Shown one piece after another: positions 1 to 9,920 of a DNA stretch of 64,000 nucleotides. The DNA lies in assembly GCA_900314885.1 (NCBI GenBank), contig OMWY01000009.1, forward strand, positions 88,115 to 152,114. The letters run 5' to 3'. The position numbers and the translations under genes are program-made. Each line of letters begins with the position of its first letter. Position 1 is the first letter of the stretch. The notes under the pieces were generated by a model. That model searched no databases. It was not told the DNA's origin and saw only the letters and a program-made list of their open reading frames with translations. The DNA comes from an uncultured Eubacteriales bacterium. Lineage in GTDB: Bacteria > Bacillota > Clostridia > Lachnospirales > Lachnospiraceae.

Positions 1-77
1 CCCTGTTTTCAAGCTTTTATTGTCATATTCCTCAATTAGAAATAATATTTAGCTCATTTTCAGTTTATATTTTCTTA

Positions 78-941
78 ATGGGGCCTGACCCCTTCCTTAC
101 GAAGCGAAATGACTCCCTGGCGCTTCTTTCGGTCGGAACAGCAGACGCTGTATATAACAGGGACGATATCACGGATTTCCTAAAGACCTGCGGGTTTACG
201 AATAAGAGAGACTCGGTGACCGATGAGAACAGCGATGACCTGTCCTTTAACTTCGGCAAGAAAAAAATAGGCAAAAAGACTGTCGTGGCGGTGATCCTTC
301 AGGGAACTGCGTCGAATGATGAGTGGAAAAGTAACCTTAGGTTGGGAGATTCTTTGCTGGATTTGCCGACTGTTCATGCAGGCTTTAATGCGACAGAAAA
401 AGCAGTGCACAAGAAACTGAATACCTTCCTGAAGACAAATAAGCTGAAAAAAGGCTCTGTAGCCTTCTGGGTCACCGGACACAGCAGAGGCGCAGCAGTG
501 GCGAATATCATGGCAAAGCGTCTATCTGATACTTATGGTAAGTCAAACGTGTATGCTTATACCTTTGCTTCTCCAAAGGTCGTAAAGGTGAGCACTAAGA
601 CTACCAATAAATATTCAAATATCTTTAACTATGTAAATCCTGATGATGTGGTAACCCGCATCCCTACTAAAGATACTAAATCTCTTGAGGATGAACTGGA
701 CAGAGCCGGAATCTTAAATGAAGAGAAGCTGAAAAGCGGACTAAATAAAATAGGACTCAGCATCTTTGTTAATTTTGAACTGGGTACTTACCGCCGTTTC
801 GGGACGGATATAGAGATGTCATCAGAAGACCACAGTACGATGGCAGAGACCTTCTCGGATATCACCGGAGTGGACTTCGATGAGACGAGCGTGGCGCATA
901 ATCATTGTCAGAGCTGTTACCTTTCATGGCTGATGGGGTAA
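78..941 (+). CDS. Lipase class 3-like alpha/beta hydrolase, probably 5'-truncated
   Basis: The protein carries the nucleophile elbow GHSRG (about residues 134-138) inside VTGHSRGAAVANIMAKRL, followed by YAYTFASPKV, which is the class 3 lipase core (PF01764). The late Asp (NPDDVVTRIP) and a C-terminal His near EDHSTM fit a Ser-Asp-His triad. No signal peptide is visible. The ATG at 78 has no Shine-Dalgarno sequence, and the same frame stays open without a stop to the left edge of the window, so the real start may lie outside the window or the gene may be a 5'-truncated fragment. Relatives usually have extra sequence before the lipase core. Substrate unknown; esterase or lipase activity is inferred from the fold only. 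Confidence 0.72.
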   Translation: MGPDPFLTKRNDSLALLSVGTADAVYNRDDITDFLKTCGFTNKRDSVTDENSDDLSFNFGKKKIGKKTVVAVILQGTASNDEWKSNLRLGDSLLDLPTVHAGFNATEKAVHKKLNTFLKTNKLKKGSVAFWVTGHSRGAAVANIMAKRLSDTYGKSNVYAYTFASPKVVKVSTKTTNKYSNIFNYVNPDDVVTRIPTKDTKSLEDELDRAGILNEEKLKSGLNKIGLSIFVNFELGTYRRFGTDIEMSSEDHSTMAETFSDITGVDFDETSVAHNHCQSCYLSWLMG

Positions 942-1066
942 CAGCCATTTTTATAATCAGTCATGAATCCGATAAATTTTTCCCTTAGATAATATATTTT
1001 CTTGTTCGAAAAGTAGAAAATATGAGCAGCATAAAAACTGACGCCATACGAAAGGAACCAGAAAGT

Positions 1067-3487
1067 ATGAGATATGGACATTTCGACGAAAAAGAACGAG
1101 AATATGTGATAGAGAGACCGGATACGCCAAAGCCGTGGGCTAACTATCTCGGGTCTCCAGAGTACGGGGCTATTATCTCGAATAATGCCGGCGGATACAG
1201 CTTTGTAAAGAGCGGAGCGAACGGCAGGATCATCAGATATATTTTTAACGGGGAGGACAAGCCGGGAAGATATATCTATATCAGAGATAATGACAGCAGG
1301 GATTTCTGGTCTGCTTCATGGCAGCCAGTAGGCAAAGACCTTGCCTCTTATAAAAATATCTGCCGCCACGGACTTGGCTATTCTGTTTTTGAGACTGATT
1401 ACAGTGACATCCATTCGGAGGCACTTTACTATGTCCCGGAGGGAAAGACTTACGAAGTCTGGAGAATAAAGGTAAGAAACGACGGAAAGTCAGATAGGAA
1501 GCTTACAGTTACAGGCTTTGCAGAGCTCACGAACCATGATAACTACGAGCAGGATATGGTAAACCTTCAGTATTCGCAGTTTATCACCAGCACCGATTTC
1601 CGAGGAGACCGTATCAGACAGAAGATTCACGGGAACCTCGATGCCGAGACAGAAAAAGGCGATGAGGTAGACGGCAAGGGTGTTACCGAGAGATTTTTCG
1701 GACTTGCAGGCGCTGAAGTCTCATCACACTGCGGAGACAGAGACGCTTTCCTTGGCACTTACCGTGGATATGATAACCCGGCAGGTGTAGCAGACGGTAA
1801 TCTCGGTGATGTAGACGCCTATAACGGCTACTGCTGCGGAGCTCTTTCATCTGTCATAGAACTAGCACCGGGTGAAGAGAAGACTCTTGCCTTTGTCCTT
1901 GGAGAGCACAAAGATAAAAAAGCATCTGAGATAATGGCCCACTACAAAGACACAGAGGCGGTCTGTGACAGAGAGTGGAGCGAGACAAAAGAAGTATGGG
2001 GTTCGAGACTTAAGACTTTCCAGGTAAAGACACCTTCACCTGAGTTCAATACGATGATAAATACCTGGAACGCCTACAACTGCTACATGACAGTCATCTG
2101 GTCGAGAGCTGCTTCATTTATCTACTGCGGACTCAGAAACGGCTACGGCTACAGGGATACAGTTCAGGATATCCAGGGAATCATTCACCTGGATCCGGAA
2201 CTCGCACTTGAGAAGATCCGTTTCATGCTGACAGCGCAGGTGGATAACGGTGCCGGACTTCCACTCGTAAAGTTCACACATAACCCTGGACACGAAGATA
2301 CACCCGATGATGCTTCATATGTACAGGAGACCGGGCATCCGGCTTACAGAGCAGATGATGCACTCTGGCTGTTCCCGACTGTATATAAATACATCGCTGA
2401 GACTGGAAACGTAGACTTCTTAAACGAAGTACTTCCATTTGCAAATAAGGATGAAGCTACAGTCTATGAGCATCTGAAGAGAACTATCGAATTTTCACTT
2501 GATCATCTCGGAAAGCATGGACTTCCGGCAGGCCTCTACGCAGACTGGAATGACTGCTTAAGGCTCGGAGCAGACGGAGAATCGGCATTCGTGGCGCTTC
2601 AGTTCTACTATGCACTCCGAATCATGAAGATCCTCACGGTATATGAAAAGGACATGAAGTACGCAGATCATCTGGATCTGACAGAAGCAGAGTATCTGCA
2701 GAAGATAAATGAGCTGCTCTGGGACGGAGACAGGTTCATCAGAGGATATACGGAAACTGGAGAGACTGTAGGAGATAAAAAGTCACAGGAGGCCAAGCTC
2801 TGGCTCAATCCGCAGTCCTGGTCGGTCATCAGCGGACTTGCGACAGACGAGCAGGCAGACGCAGCGTTAGAGAACGTACATGAAAACCTGAACACCGAGT
2901 ACGGTGCTATACTCATGGATCCGCCTTATCATAAGCATGCTTTCGACGGTGCATTCGCCGTGATCTATAATCAGGGAACCAAAGAGAACTCCGGAGTCTT
3001 CTCGCAGACACAGGGTTGGCTGATCCTCGCTGAGGCGCTTCGTGGACACGGAGACAGGGCTTTTGAGTATTGGTATGAGAATTCTCCATCCGTACAGAAC
3101 GATAAGGCAGAGATCAGAAAACTGGAGCCTTACTGCTACGGACAGTTCACCGAAGGAAAGGCAAGCCCGCACGCAGGAGAGAGCCATGTACACTGGCTTA
3201 CCGGAACAGCATCTACGATGATGGTAGGCTGTGTCGAGGGTATCCTCGGTATCAGACCTGACATCGGCGGACTGAAGCTAGCTCCATCGATCCCGAAGAG
3301 CTGGGATCACCTCGAGATAGATAAGGATTTCCGCGGAAAGCATCTGCACATCACGGTAGAAAATCCGGGACACGCAGAGTCGGGATTCAAGTCGATGACT
3401 CTTAACGGAAAGAGCCTTTCCGGAAACTATATCGCGGAAAAGCTCCTGACCGAGGATATTAACGAGATCATTCTTAAAATATCATAA
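1067..3487 (+). CDS. cbpA: Cellobiose phosphorylase, GH94
   Basis: A cytoplasmic inverting phosphorylase converting cellobiose plus phosphate into glucose 1-phosphate and glucose. The opening MRYGHFDEKEREYVI followed by RPDTPKPWANYLG is the classic start of GH94 cellobiose phosphorylases, and the length (806 aa) fits. The N-terminal beta-sandwich covers about residues 1-270 and the (alpha/alpha)6 barrel about 310-720. The catalytic DWND motif is at 493-496 in YADWNDCLRLGADGES. I chose the ATG at 1067 because AAAGGAA lies 9 nt upstream and the family begins here; an in-frame ATG at 1022 would add 15 unrelated residues. The 3' end overlaps the convergent AraC gene by 6 bp. It serves the transporter and beta-glucosidase genes that follow. 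Confidence 0.93.
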   Translation: MRYGHFDEKEREYVIERPDTPKPWANYLGSPEYGAIISNNAGGYSFVKSGANGRIIRYIFNGEDKPGRYIYIRDNDSRDFWSASWQPVGKDLASYKNICRHGLGYSVFETDYSDIHSEALYYVPEGKTYEVWRIKVRNDGKSDRKLTVTGFAELTNHDNYEQDMVNLQYSQFITSTDFRGDRIRQKIHGNLDAETEKGDEVDGKGVTERFFGLAGAEVSSHCGDRDAFLGTYRGYDNPAGVADGNLGDVDAYNGYCCGALSSVIELAPGEEKTLAFVLGEHKDKKASEIMAHYKDTEAVCDREWSETKEVWGSRLKTFQVKTPSPEFNTMINTWNAYNCYMTVIWSRAASFIYCGLRNGYGYRDTVQDIQGIIHLDPELALEKIRFMLTAQVDNGAGLPLVKFTHNPGHEDTPDDASYVQETGHPAYRADDALWLFPTVYKYIAETGNVDFLNEVLPFANKDEATVYEHLKRTIEFSLDHLGKHGLPAGLYADWNDCLRLGADGESAFVALQFYYALRIMKILTVYEKDMKYADHLDLTEAEYLQKINELLWDGDRFIRGYTETGETVGDKKSQEAKLWLNPQSWSVISGLATDEQADAALENVHENLNTEYGAILMDPPYHKHAFDGAFAVIYNQGTKENSGVFSQTQGWLILAEALRGHGDRAFEYWYENSPSVQNDKAEIRKLEPYCYGQFTEGKASPHAGESHVHWLTGTASTMMVGCVEGILGIRPDIGGLKLAPSIPKSWDHLEIDKDFRGKHLHITVENPGHAESGFKSMTLNGKSLSGNYIAEKLLTEDINEIILKIS

Positions 3488-4246
3488 CCAGGCTTTGCCT
3501 TCTTCATTTACCGACCACTCTGTCTTACCGTATTTCTCGCGGTATTTCAGAGGAGTCGTTCCGATGACTTTTTTGAAAGTCTGAATGAAATGACTCTGTG
3601 AAGAAAATGACAGGCGGTTAGCTATATCGACCATACTATAGGGACTGTACTTAAGTAGATTAGTTGCAGTCTCTATTTTTTTCTGCCTTACGTATTCACT
3701 TACGGAAACGCCGACCTCTTTTTTAAAGACACGGGACAGATATCCGGAAGAAACACCTACTGATTCAGCCACGTCTTCGACCGAGACCGGATCATAGCGG
3801 TGTATATATATGTAATTTAATGCGTTCTGGACCGGCCCGGACACCTTGATCTGAGTATCTGTCATTCGCATTTTTGTCGCAAAATCTGTGGCCATAGCGT
3901 CGTGCAGTTTTTCGACACCTGATATAGACTTTATATCGTCCAGCTGCTGGATGTAGTAATCGCTCATCCTAAATCCCTGCTCTTCGATCATGCCTGCACG
4001 GATACATACACGGGTAATAAGCGCACAGCTGACAACAAAGTGATATTTGATATTCGTCAGCGGGTCGCGCGACAGCTTTCCTACACCGTCAGTGGAGATG
4101 AATCTGTGGGCCTCGCAGTTCTGTCTTACTGCTTCGAGGTTTCCTCTGGCGACCTCTTTGTAAAATGCCTGTTCTTCGGACGCAGGACGGTGTTTTTCGG
4201 TTTCATTGTCTTTTGCTATTTCGAAATGTTCAAATCTATTTTCCAT
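3482..4246 (-). CDS. AraC-family transcriptional regulator of the cellodextrin locus
   Basis: A 254-residue regulator with a C-terminal double helix-turn-helix of the AraC/XylS type, about residues 145-245: VEDVAESVGVSSGYLSRVFKKEVG is HTH1 and SMVDIANRLSFSSQSHFIQTFKKVIGTTPLKYR is HTH2. The N-terminal half is a helical sensor of a kind common in Lachnospiraceae AraC proteins and shows no cupin signature that I can recognise. It is transcribed away from the binding-protein gene at 4390 and tail-to-tail with the cellobiose phosphorylase gene, so both are likely targets. Activation is more likely than repression, because the divergent promoter has a good -10 but a poor -35. Confidence 0.88.
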   Translation of the reverse strand: MENRFEHFEIAKDNETEKHRPASEEQAFYKEVARGNLEAVRQNCEAHRFISTDGVGKLSRDPLTNIKYHFVVSCALITRVCIRAGMIEEQGFRMSDYYIQQLDDIKSISGVEKLHDAMATDFATKMRMTDTQIKVSGPVQNALNYIYIHRYDPVSVEDVAESVGVSSGYLSRVFKKEVGVSVSEYVRQKKIETATNLLKYSPYSMVDIANRLSFSSQSHFIQTFKKVIGTTPLKYREKYGKTEWSVNEEGKAWL

Positions 4247-4289
4247 GAATTTATTATATCAGATTTGTGATGAAAATGAGTGCACGAAT

Positions 4290-4319
4290 CTGATATTTTT
4301 TCTTTTCATTTTGTATAAT
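4290..4319 (+). promoter_or_regulatory. Probable activator-dependent promoter of the cellodextrin transporter operon
   Basis: A consensus -10 TATAAT lies at 4314-4319. The expected -35 position holds only CTGATA or TGATAT, which is weak. The 143-bp space between the divergent AraC gene and the binding-protein gene is the natural site for AraC control. No clear direct-repeat operator could be assigned by eye. Confidence 0.5.
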
Positions 4320-4389
4320 GATGTTACCCATGAAGAATATAATCTAAGCATAGTTACAAAGAACGGAGATTTCAAAGGAGGAAATCACA

Positions 4390-5775
4390 ATGAAAAAAAA
4401 GAAAATCGTAAGTATGGCACTCATCGCAGCGATGACAGCCACAATGTTCGCAGGATGTGGATCTAATTCCTCATCTTCATCATCAAAGTCTTCAAGTGGT
4501 AAAGAGGGAAGAGTCTTAAACATCTGGAGCTGGAATGACGAGTTCGAGACCAGATTCAATGACTTCTATCCTGAAGTAGAGTCTGTATCAAAGGACAAGA
4601 CAGAGACAAAGCTGAAGGATGGTACAGTAGTAAAGTGGACGATCAATCCTAACCAGGACGGCGTTTACCAGCAGAAGCTCGATGAAGCTCTTCAGAATCA
4701 GGCTACAGCCTCAGCTGATGACAAGATCGACATCTTCCTTGCTGAGACAGATTATCTGGTAAAGTACACAGACGCTGACGCAAACGCATCAATGCCTCTG
4801 AAGGACTTAGGTATTGATCCTGACAAAGACTTCGCTGATCAGTATCAGTACACAAAGGATGCCGCTACAGATAAGAATGGCGACTTAAGAGCTACCAGCT
4901 GGCAGGCTTGTCCGGGACTCTTCGTATACAGAAGAGGAATCGCAAAGGATGCTTTCGGAACAGATGATCCGGAAAAGATCCAGGAGAAGGTAAAGGATTG
5001 GGATACATTCGAGCAGTCAGCAAAGGAACTCAAGGATAAAGGTTATTACATGCTTTCATCAATGGGCGCTGATACCTACAGAGTATTCGGAAACAATGCA
5101 AGCGAGCCATGGGTACAGGGCGATACAGTTACTGTAGACCCGAACCTCATGAAGTGGGTAGAGCAGTCAAAGAAGTTCACAGACGAAGGATACAACCACA
5201 AAGTATCAGGACAGTGGACAGATGACTGGAACAAAGATCAGGGTGCTGATTCAAAGGTATTCGGATGGTTCTTCCCAGCTTGGGGTATCAACTTCACTAT
5301 CCAGCCTAACGCAGGAGATAAAGGAGCAGGAGACTGGGCTGTATGTAATGGACCACAGTCTTATAACTGGGGCGGTTCATTCATCCTTGCAGCGCAGGGA
5401 ACAGATAACCCGAAGCTCGTTAAAGATATCATGCTGAAGCTTACAGCTGATAAGGATACACTCCTTAAGATCACAGATAAGACTCTTGACTATACCAACA
5501 CAGTTTCAGGTATGGAAGAGTATGCTGCTGATGATAAGAAGGGTGATTCAGACTTCCTTGGCGGCGAGAACCCATACAAGTACTTCGCTCCAGCTGCTGA
5601 GAGCATCAAGATGGATAAGATCACACCTTATGATCAGGGATGCGGCGAGTGCTTCCAGAACGCATTTGGTGATTACTTCAACGGCAAGGTTTCATTTGAC
5701 AAGGCAAAGAAGAACTTCGAGACAGCTATCCTCGAGAGATACAGTGACCTCAAGAAGGTAGAGTGGCCTAAGTAA
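4390..5775 (+). CDS. ABC transporter sugar-binding lipoprotein (family 1), cellodextrin locus
   Basis: The N-terminus has a lipoprotein signal peptide with lipobox FAGC (Cys23) and a Ser-rich linker; the remaining 430 residues have the family 1 extracellular solute-binding fold. Start is fixed by AAAGGAGG just upstream of the ATG. It is followed by two permease genes and a GH3 enzyme in one operon, beside a cellobiose phosphorylase, so cellobiose or cellodextrins are the inferred ligand; mixed-linkage glucan fragments are possible. Aromatic residues in WSWND and in the WGWFFPAW-like stretches are of the kind used for sugar stacking. No ATPase gene accompanies it. Confidence 0.88.
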   Translation: MKKKKIVSMALIAAMTATMFAGCGSNSSSSSSKSSSGKEGRVLNIWSWNDEFETRFNDFYPEVESVSKDKTETKLKDGTVVKWTINPNQDGVYQQKLDEALQNQATASADDKIDIFLAETDYLVKYTDADANASMPLKDLGIDPDKDFADQYQYTKDAATDKNGDLRATSWQACPGLFVYRRGIAKDAFGTDDPEKIQEKVKDWDTFEQSAKELKDKGYYMLSSMGADTYRVFGNNASEPWVQGDTVTVDPNLMKWVEQSKKFTDEGYNHKVSGQWTDDWNKDQGADSKVFGWFFPAWGINFTIQPNAGDKGAGDWAVCNGPQSYNWGGSFILAAQGTDNPKLVKDIMLKLTADKDTLLKITDKTLDYTNTVSGMEEYAADDKKGDSDFLGGENPYKYFAPAAESIKMDKITPYDQGCGECFQNAFGDYFNGKVSFDKAKKNFETAILERYSDLKKVEWPK

Positions 5776-5817
5776 TAATTACCTGGTCAAAAGGGTTTTT
5801 CCTGGAAAGGCTTTACT

Positions 5818-6801
5818 ATGAAGAAGAAAACAAAGAAAGCTAAGAATTATTCGAATTACGGATATTTATTTATCGCACCGTTTTTCATCAGTTTCGTGAT
5901 TTTTTCACTGATACCGCTGGTCGATACGATAAAGAACAGTTTCTATGAGTACTATACTTCCGGACTCAAAGTAGTGGGACCGAACTTCATAGGTCTTCAG
6001 AACTACTCACAGATACTGAAGGCAGACCTGCTTAAATACACCGGAAACACATTCATCCTCTGGATTGCCGGTTTCATCCCGCAGATCGTGATAGCGCTGA
6101 TACTTGCAGCGTGGTTTACAGATCAGCACATGAAGCTTAGAGGAAGAAAAGTGTACGAAGTCATCATTTACATGCCAAACCTTATCATGGCATCGGCTTT
6201 CGCAATGCTCTTCTTCACCCTCTTCTCTGACTCAGGTCCTGTGAACTCACTTTTACAGCAGCTTCACATCACCAAAGAGCCGATAAGGTTCCTGGCCTCA
6301 GTGTCAGGAACCAGAGGCCTGATAGCACTGATGAACTTCCTGATGTGGTTCGGAAACACGACTATCATGCTGATGTCGGCTATAAACGGCGTAAACCCAG
6401 AGCTTTTTGAAGCAGCGAACATGGATGGCTGCACACATACGCAGATATTCTTCAGGATCACGCTTCCTATGATAAGACCAATACTTACCTACACTCTTAT
6501 CACCTCTCTTATCGGTGGTATCCAGATGTTCGATGTACCTCAGATCCTTACCAACGGTAATGGTTCTCCGGACAGAAGCTCGATGACACTTATCATGCTC
6601 CTCAACAACTACCTGAAGACCAAGAACTATGGTATGGCAGGTGCACTTTCAGTTTACCTGTTCATCATCAGTGGTATCCTCTGCTTCATCGTTTACCGTT
6701 TCATCAATACTGACAGTTCGGATAACGAAGCAAAGGTAAAGGCTAAGAGAGAAAAACGTCAGAAAAAGATCGCCACAGTGGAAGGAGGAATCACAGTATG
6801 A
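5818..6801 (+). CDS. Sugar ABC transporter permease, MalF-like
   Basis: An inner-membrane permease of the carbohydrate uptake family 1 type, 327 aa with about six membrane helices after a Lys-rich cytoplasmic N-terminus. The ATPase-docking EAA loop is visible as EAANMDGCTHTQIFFRITLPMIRP (about residues 201-224). Its last 4 bp overlap the next permease gene (ATGA), showing translational coupling. The binding protein upstream and the paired permease downstream complete a three-component importer that still lacks its ATPase. The charged C-terminal tail (KAKREKRQKK) is cytoplasmic. Confidence 0.9.
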   Translation: MKKKTKKAKNYSNYGYLFIAPFFISFVIFSLIPLVDTIKNSFYEYYTSGLKVVGPNFIGLQNYSQILKADLLKYTGNTFILWIAGFIPQIVIALILAAWFTDQHMKLRGRKVYEVIIYMPNLIMASAFAMLFFTLFSDSGPVNSLLQQLHITKEPIRFLASVSGTRGLIALMNFLMWFGNTTIMLMSAINGVNPELFEAANMDGCTHTQIFFRITLPMIRPILTYTLITSLIGGIQMFDVPQILTNGNGSPDRSSMTLIMLLNNYLKTKNYGMAGALSVYLFIISGILCFIVYRFINTDSSDNEAKVKAKREKRQKKIATVEGGITV

Positions 6802-7640
6802 AAAGCCATTCAGAAAGAACAAGAGTAGTAATAGCACAGATAGTGCTCGTGATCCTCTCATTCATGTGTATGTTCTTCTTCTACATCCTGATCATCAACT
6901 CGACCAGGTCTCATGTAGAACTACAGAAAGGATTCTCATTCCTTCCGGGCACACATTTTGCGAAGAACCTGACAAACGTATTAAACGATGGAACTCTTCC
7001 AGTCGTAAACGGTATCATCAACAGCCTTATAGTGGCAGCCTGCAGTGCGGCTCTGTCGACTTACTTTTCAGCGATGACTGCATTCGGACTTTACGTGTAT
7101 GATTTCAAGCTGAGAAAAGCAGCGTTTACATTTATCATGGCAATCATGGTAATGCCTACACAGGTTACCGCACTTGGTTTCTTAAGACTCATCACGAACA
7201 TGGGAATGTATGATACGGTTCTTCCGCTGATCATCCCTTCGATAGCTTCACCGGCAGTATTCTACTTCATGTACAGCTACATGGAGTCATCACTTCCGGC
7301 AGCTCTCGTTGAAGCAGCCAGAATAGATGGTGCAAGTGAGTTCAGGATCTTTAACCAGATAGTCATTCCTATCATGAAGCCGGCTATCGCAGTACAGGCC
7401 ATCTTCACCTTCGTAGGTTCCTGGAATAACTACTTCATTCCAGCCCTTGTTCTTCAGACAAAGAAGAAGATGACTCTTCCTATACTTATCGCAACCCTTC
7501 GTGGTGCTGATTACATGAACTTTGATATGGGTAAGATCTACATGATGATCATGGTAGCTATCGTTCCTATCATCATCGTATATCTCTTCCTTTCGAGATT
7601 CATCATCGCCGGTATTACCCTTGGTGGTGTTAAGGAGTAA
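6798..7640 (+). CDS. Sugar ABC transporter permease, MalG-like
   Basis: The partner permease, 280 aa with six predicted membrane helices and the EAA loop EAARIDGASEFRIFNQIVIPIMKP. GGAGGAATCACAGT precedes the ATG and the start overlaps the stop of the MalF-like gene. The protein ends in the ITLGGVKE-type tail common in MalG relatives. It would pair with the upstream permease to carry cellodextrins or other beta-glucosides delivered by the lipoprotein at 4390. Confidence 0.9.
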   Translation: MKSHSERTRVVIAQIVLVILSFMCMFFFYILIINSTRSHVELQKGFSFLPGTHFAKNLTNVLNDGTLPVVNGIINSLIVAACSAALSTYFSAMTAFGLYVYDFKLRKAAFTFIMAIMVMPTQVTALGFLRLITNMGMYDTVLPLIIPSIASPAVFYFMYSYMESSLPAALVEAARIDGASEFRIFNQIVIPIMKPAIAVQAIFTFVGSWNNYFIPALVLQTKKKMTLPILIATLRGADYMNFDMGKIYMMIMVAIVPIIIVYLFLSRFIIAGITLGGVKE

Positions 7641-7643
7641 TTT

Positions 7644-9890
7644 ATGAGTGAGGCTGGTCTCAGCCCTCTTGCGCAGGGCATATCATTACCCGTCGAAGGA
7701 GAAAAGTACAATTCACCAGGCTCGATAGATGTGATCCGTCGGGCCGGTGATGAAGCCATAGTTCTTCTAAAAAACGACGATGAAGTCCTACCGATAAAGG
7801 ACGAGCGTGTCGCAGTTTTCGGCAGATGCCAGATCAATACATTTTTCGTAGGATATGGAAGTGGAGGCGACGTCAAGCCGACCAGAAAAGTATCTATCCT
7901 CGATGGCATAAAAAGTGCCGGCATAAACTACGACACAGAACTGGCCAGAGCCTATAAAGCATGGTGTCCTGATCATATACCTGACGAAGGCACCTGGGGT
8001 AAATGGCCTTTCAGTTTTCCTGAAATGCCTGTCTCTGACGAGCTGATGCAGGCGGCTTCCGACAGCTGTGAAAAAGCAGTAGTCGTGATAGGCAGGGCGG
8101 CAGGCGAAGACAGAGATAACACTCTTACAAAGGGCAGCTTCTTCCTCACAGATGAGGAGGAAGCCCTCCTTGAAAAAGTAGACAAAGCATTTGAAAATGT
8201 CATAGTTCTTTTAAATATCGGTGGTCCTATAGATTTCACCTGGCTTAAAAAATACAGTAACCTGAAAGGCCTTCTGATCGTCTGGCAGCTGGGACAGGAA
8301 ATGGGTCATGCGGTAGCAGATGTACTTACCGGCAGAGTCTCTCCTTCAGGGCATTTAGCCCAGACTATAGCTGAAAAGTACGATGACTATCCGTCAGCCG
8401 CCCATTTCGGAGATCCGGACTCTAACGAGTACAAAGAAGGCGTCCGTGTAGGTTACAGAGGGCTTAAAGAAGCTCTGTTCCCATTCGGATACGGTCTGTC
8501 TTATACGACCTTCGATACACAGGTGCTAGACTATAAAGAGACAGCTCATACCTTTGAGTTCAGGACAGAGATCACGAATACCGGAAAGCGTTCAGGAAAA
8601 GGGTTAGTCCAGCTGTATGCCACTATTCCGGGATATGATTTCAGGACTCTTGTAGGATATGGGAAGTCTGATGAGCTCGCACCTGGTGAGAGTGAAGTCA
8701 TTCTTCTCCCGGTTAAAAAAGTCCAGGTTTCGATCTACGACACCGATTCCGAAAGTTTCGTGATACAGAAAGGCTTCTATGAATTTTTCATAGGAGACAC
8801 GCCATATGATACTACTGTAAAAGCTGGTCAGGCGACTGTCACAGATGATATAGTCGTTCAGAAATGCGAGAGTATCACAGAAGGCTCTGAGAAGCTAAAA
8901 GAGAGGATACATGACAGACTTCCTGCTCCTGTAGAGACTATAGTCCAAGAGCAGATCAGCTTTGATGATGTAAGAGCTGGAAAGTATTCCCTGGATGACT
9001 TCATAGCGCAGATGACTCCGGCAGAGCTTTCGGATCTGTCGCGCGGCGAAGGTGATATGGATTCACCTAATGCCATCAAAGGAAACGCAGGTGTTTTCGG
9101 TGGTATCACACCTGCCTTAAAGAAAAAAGATATTCCGATAATAAATACTTCGGATGGTCCTTCGGGACTCCGTGTATGCAGATACAGTTCACTTCTTCCT
9201 ATAGGCACAGCTGTTGCCAGCACCTGGAACAGGCGCCTGACAGAAGAGTTGTATTCGTCAGAAGCGGACGACATGAAGCACTACGGAGTTGATGTATTGC
9301 TCGGCCCTGGAATGAACATCCAGAGAAATCCGCTCTGCGGCAGGAATTTCGAATACTATTCGGAAGACCCGTACCTGTCAGGAATGACAGCCACTGCCGC
9401 CGTAAGAGGCATCCAGAGCAAAGGAGCTGCAGCCTGCATAAAGCACTTTGCCTGCAACAACCAGGAGACAAACCGGTACAGGAATTCAAGCGATGTAGAT
9501 GAAAAGACTCTTAGAGAGATCTATCTGAAGCCTTTTGAGATTGCCATCCGTGAATCCTCACCGAAGTGCATTATGACAAGCTATAACCAGATAAACGGTG
9601 TCTGGGCACATTACAATTACGACCTGGTAAAGACAGTGCTCAGAAAAGAATGGGGCTACGAGGGCCTGGTCATGACAGACTGGTGGATGCAGCTGGCTGA
9701 CAGTCCTGAATTCCCTGGAGTGAAAAATAACGCGTACCGTATCCGCGCAGGTGTAAACATCTTGATGCCTGGCGCACTGACACGAGGCGATGTAGGGTTT
9801 GTACATGACTCCGACCCGGAGAACTACCTGACCCTTGGAGAACTTCAGGAAAACGCCCGCTACATTCTAAACTTCATTTTACTTAGGTAA
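7644..9890 (+). CDS. GH3 beta-glucosidase with permuted domain order
   Basis: A retaining beta-glucosidase without a signal peptide, so it should act on imported oligosaccharides. The usual GH3 order is inverted: the GH3 C-domain comes first (about residues 25-300, with FPFGYGLSYTTF near its end), then a fibronectin III-like domain (about 305-385), then the catalytic TIM-barrel domain (about 450-745). The nucleophile is Asp679 in VMTDWW, and the substrate Lys-His motif is in CIKHFACNNQE. AAGGAG precedes the ATG and the gene begins 3 bp after the permease stop. The permuted order is known from Butyrivibrio and Ruminococcus beta-glucosidases, so it is real and not an assembly fault. Confidence 0.92.
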   Translation: MSEAGLSPLAQGISLPVEGEKYNSPGSIDVIRRAGDEAIVLLKNDDEVLPIKDERVAVFGRCQINTFFVGYGSGGDVKPTRKVSILDGIKSAGINYDTELARAYKAWCPDHIPDEGTWGKWPFSFPEMPVSDELMQAASDSCEKAVVVIGRAAGEDRDNTLTKGSFFLTDEEEALLEKVDKAFENVIVLLNIGGPIDFTWLKKYSNLKGLLIVWQLGQEMGHAVADVLTGRVSPSGHLAQTIAEKYDDYPSAAHFGDPDSNEYKEGVRVGYRGLKEALFPFGYGLSYTTFDTQVLDYKETAHTFEFRTEITNTGKRSGKGLVQLYATIPGYDFRTLVGYGKSDELAPGESEVILLPVKKVQVSIYDTDSESFVIQKGFYEFFIGDTPYDTTVKAGQATVTDDIVVQKCESITEGSEKLKERIHDRLPAPVETIVQEQISFDDVRAGKYSLDDFIAQMTPAELSDLSRGEGDMDSPNAIKGNAGVFGGITPALKKKDIPIINTSDGPSGLRVCRYSSLLPIGTAVASTWNRRLTEELYSSEADDMKHYGVDVLLGPGMNIQRNPLCGRNFEYYSEDPYLSGMTATAAVRGIQSKGAAACIKHFACNNQETNRYRNSSDVDEKTLREIYLKPFEIAIRESSPKCIMTSYNQINGVWAHYNYDLVKTVLRKEWGYEGLVMTDWWMQLADSPEFPGVKNNAYRIRAGVNILMPGALTRGDVGFVHDSDPENYLTLGELQENARYILNFILLR

Positions 9891-9920
9891 CTTCTTCATT
9901 ATAATAAATTCCTCTTCATA

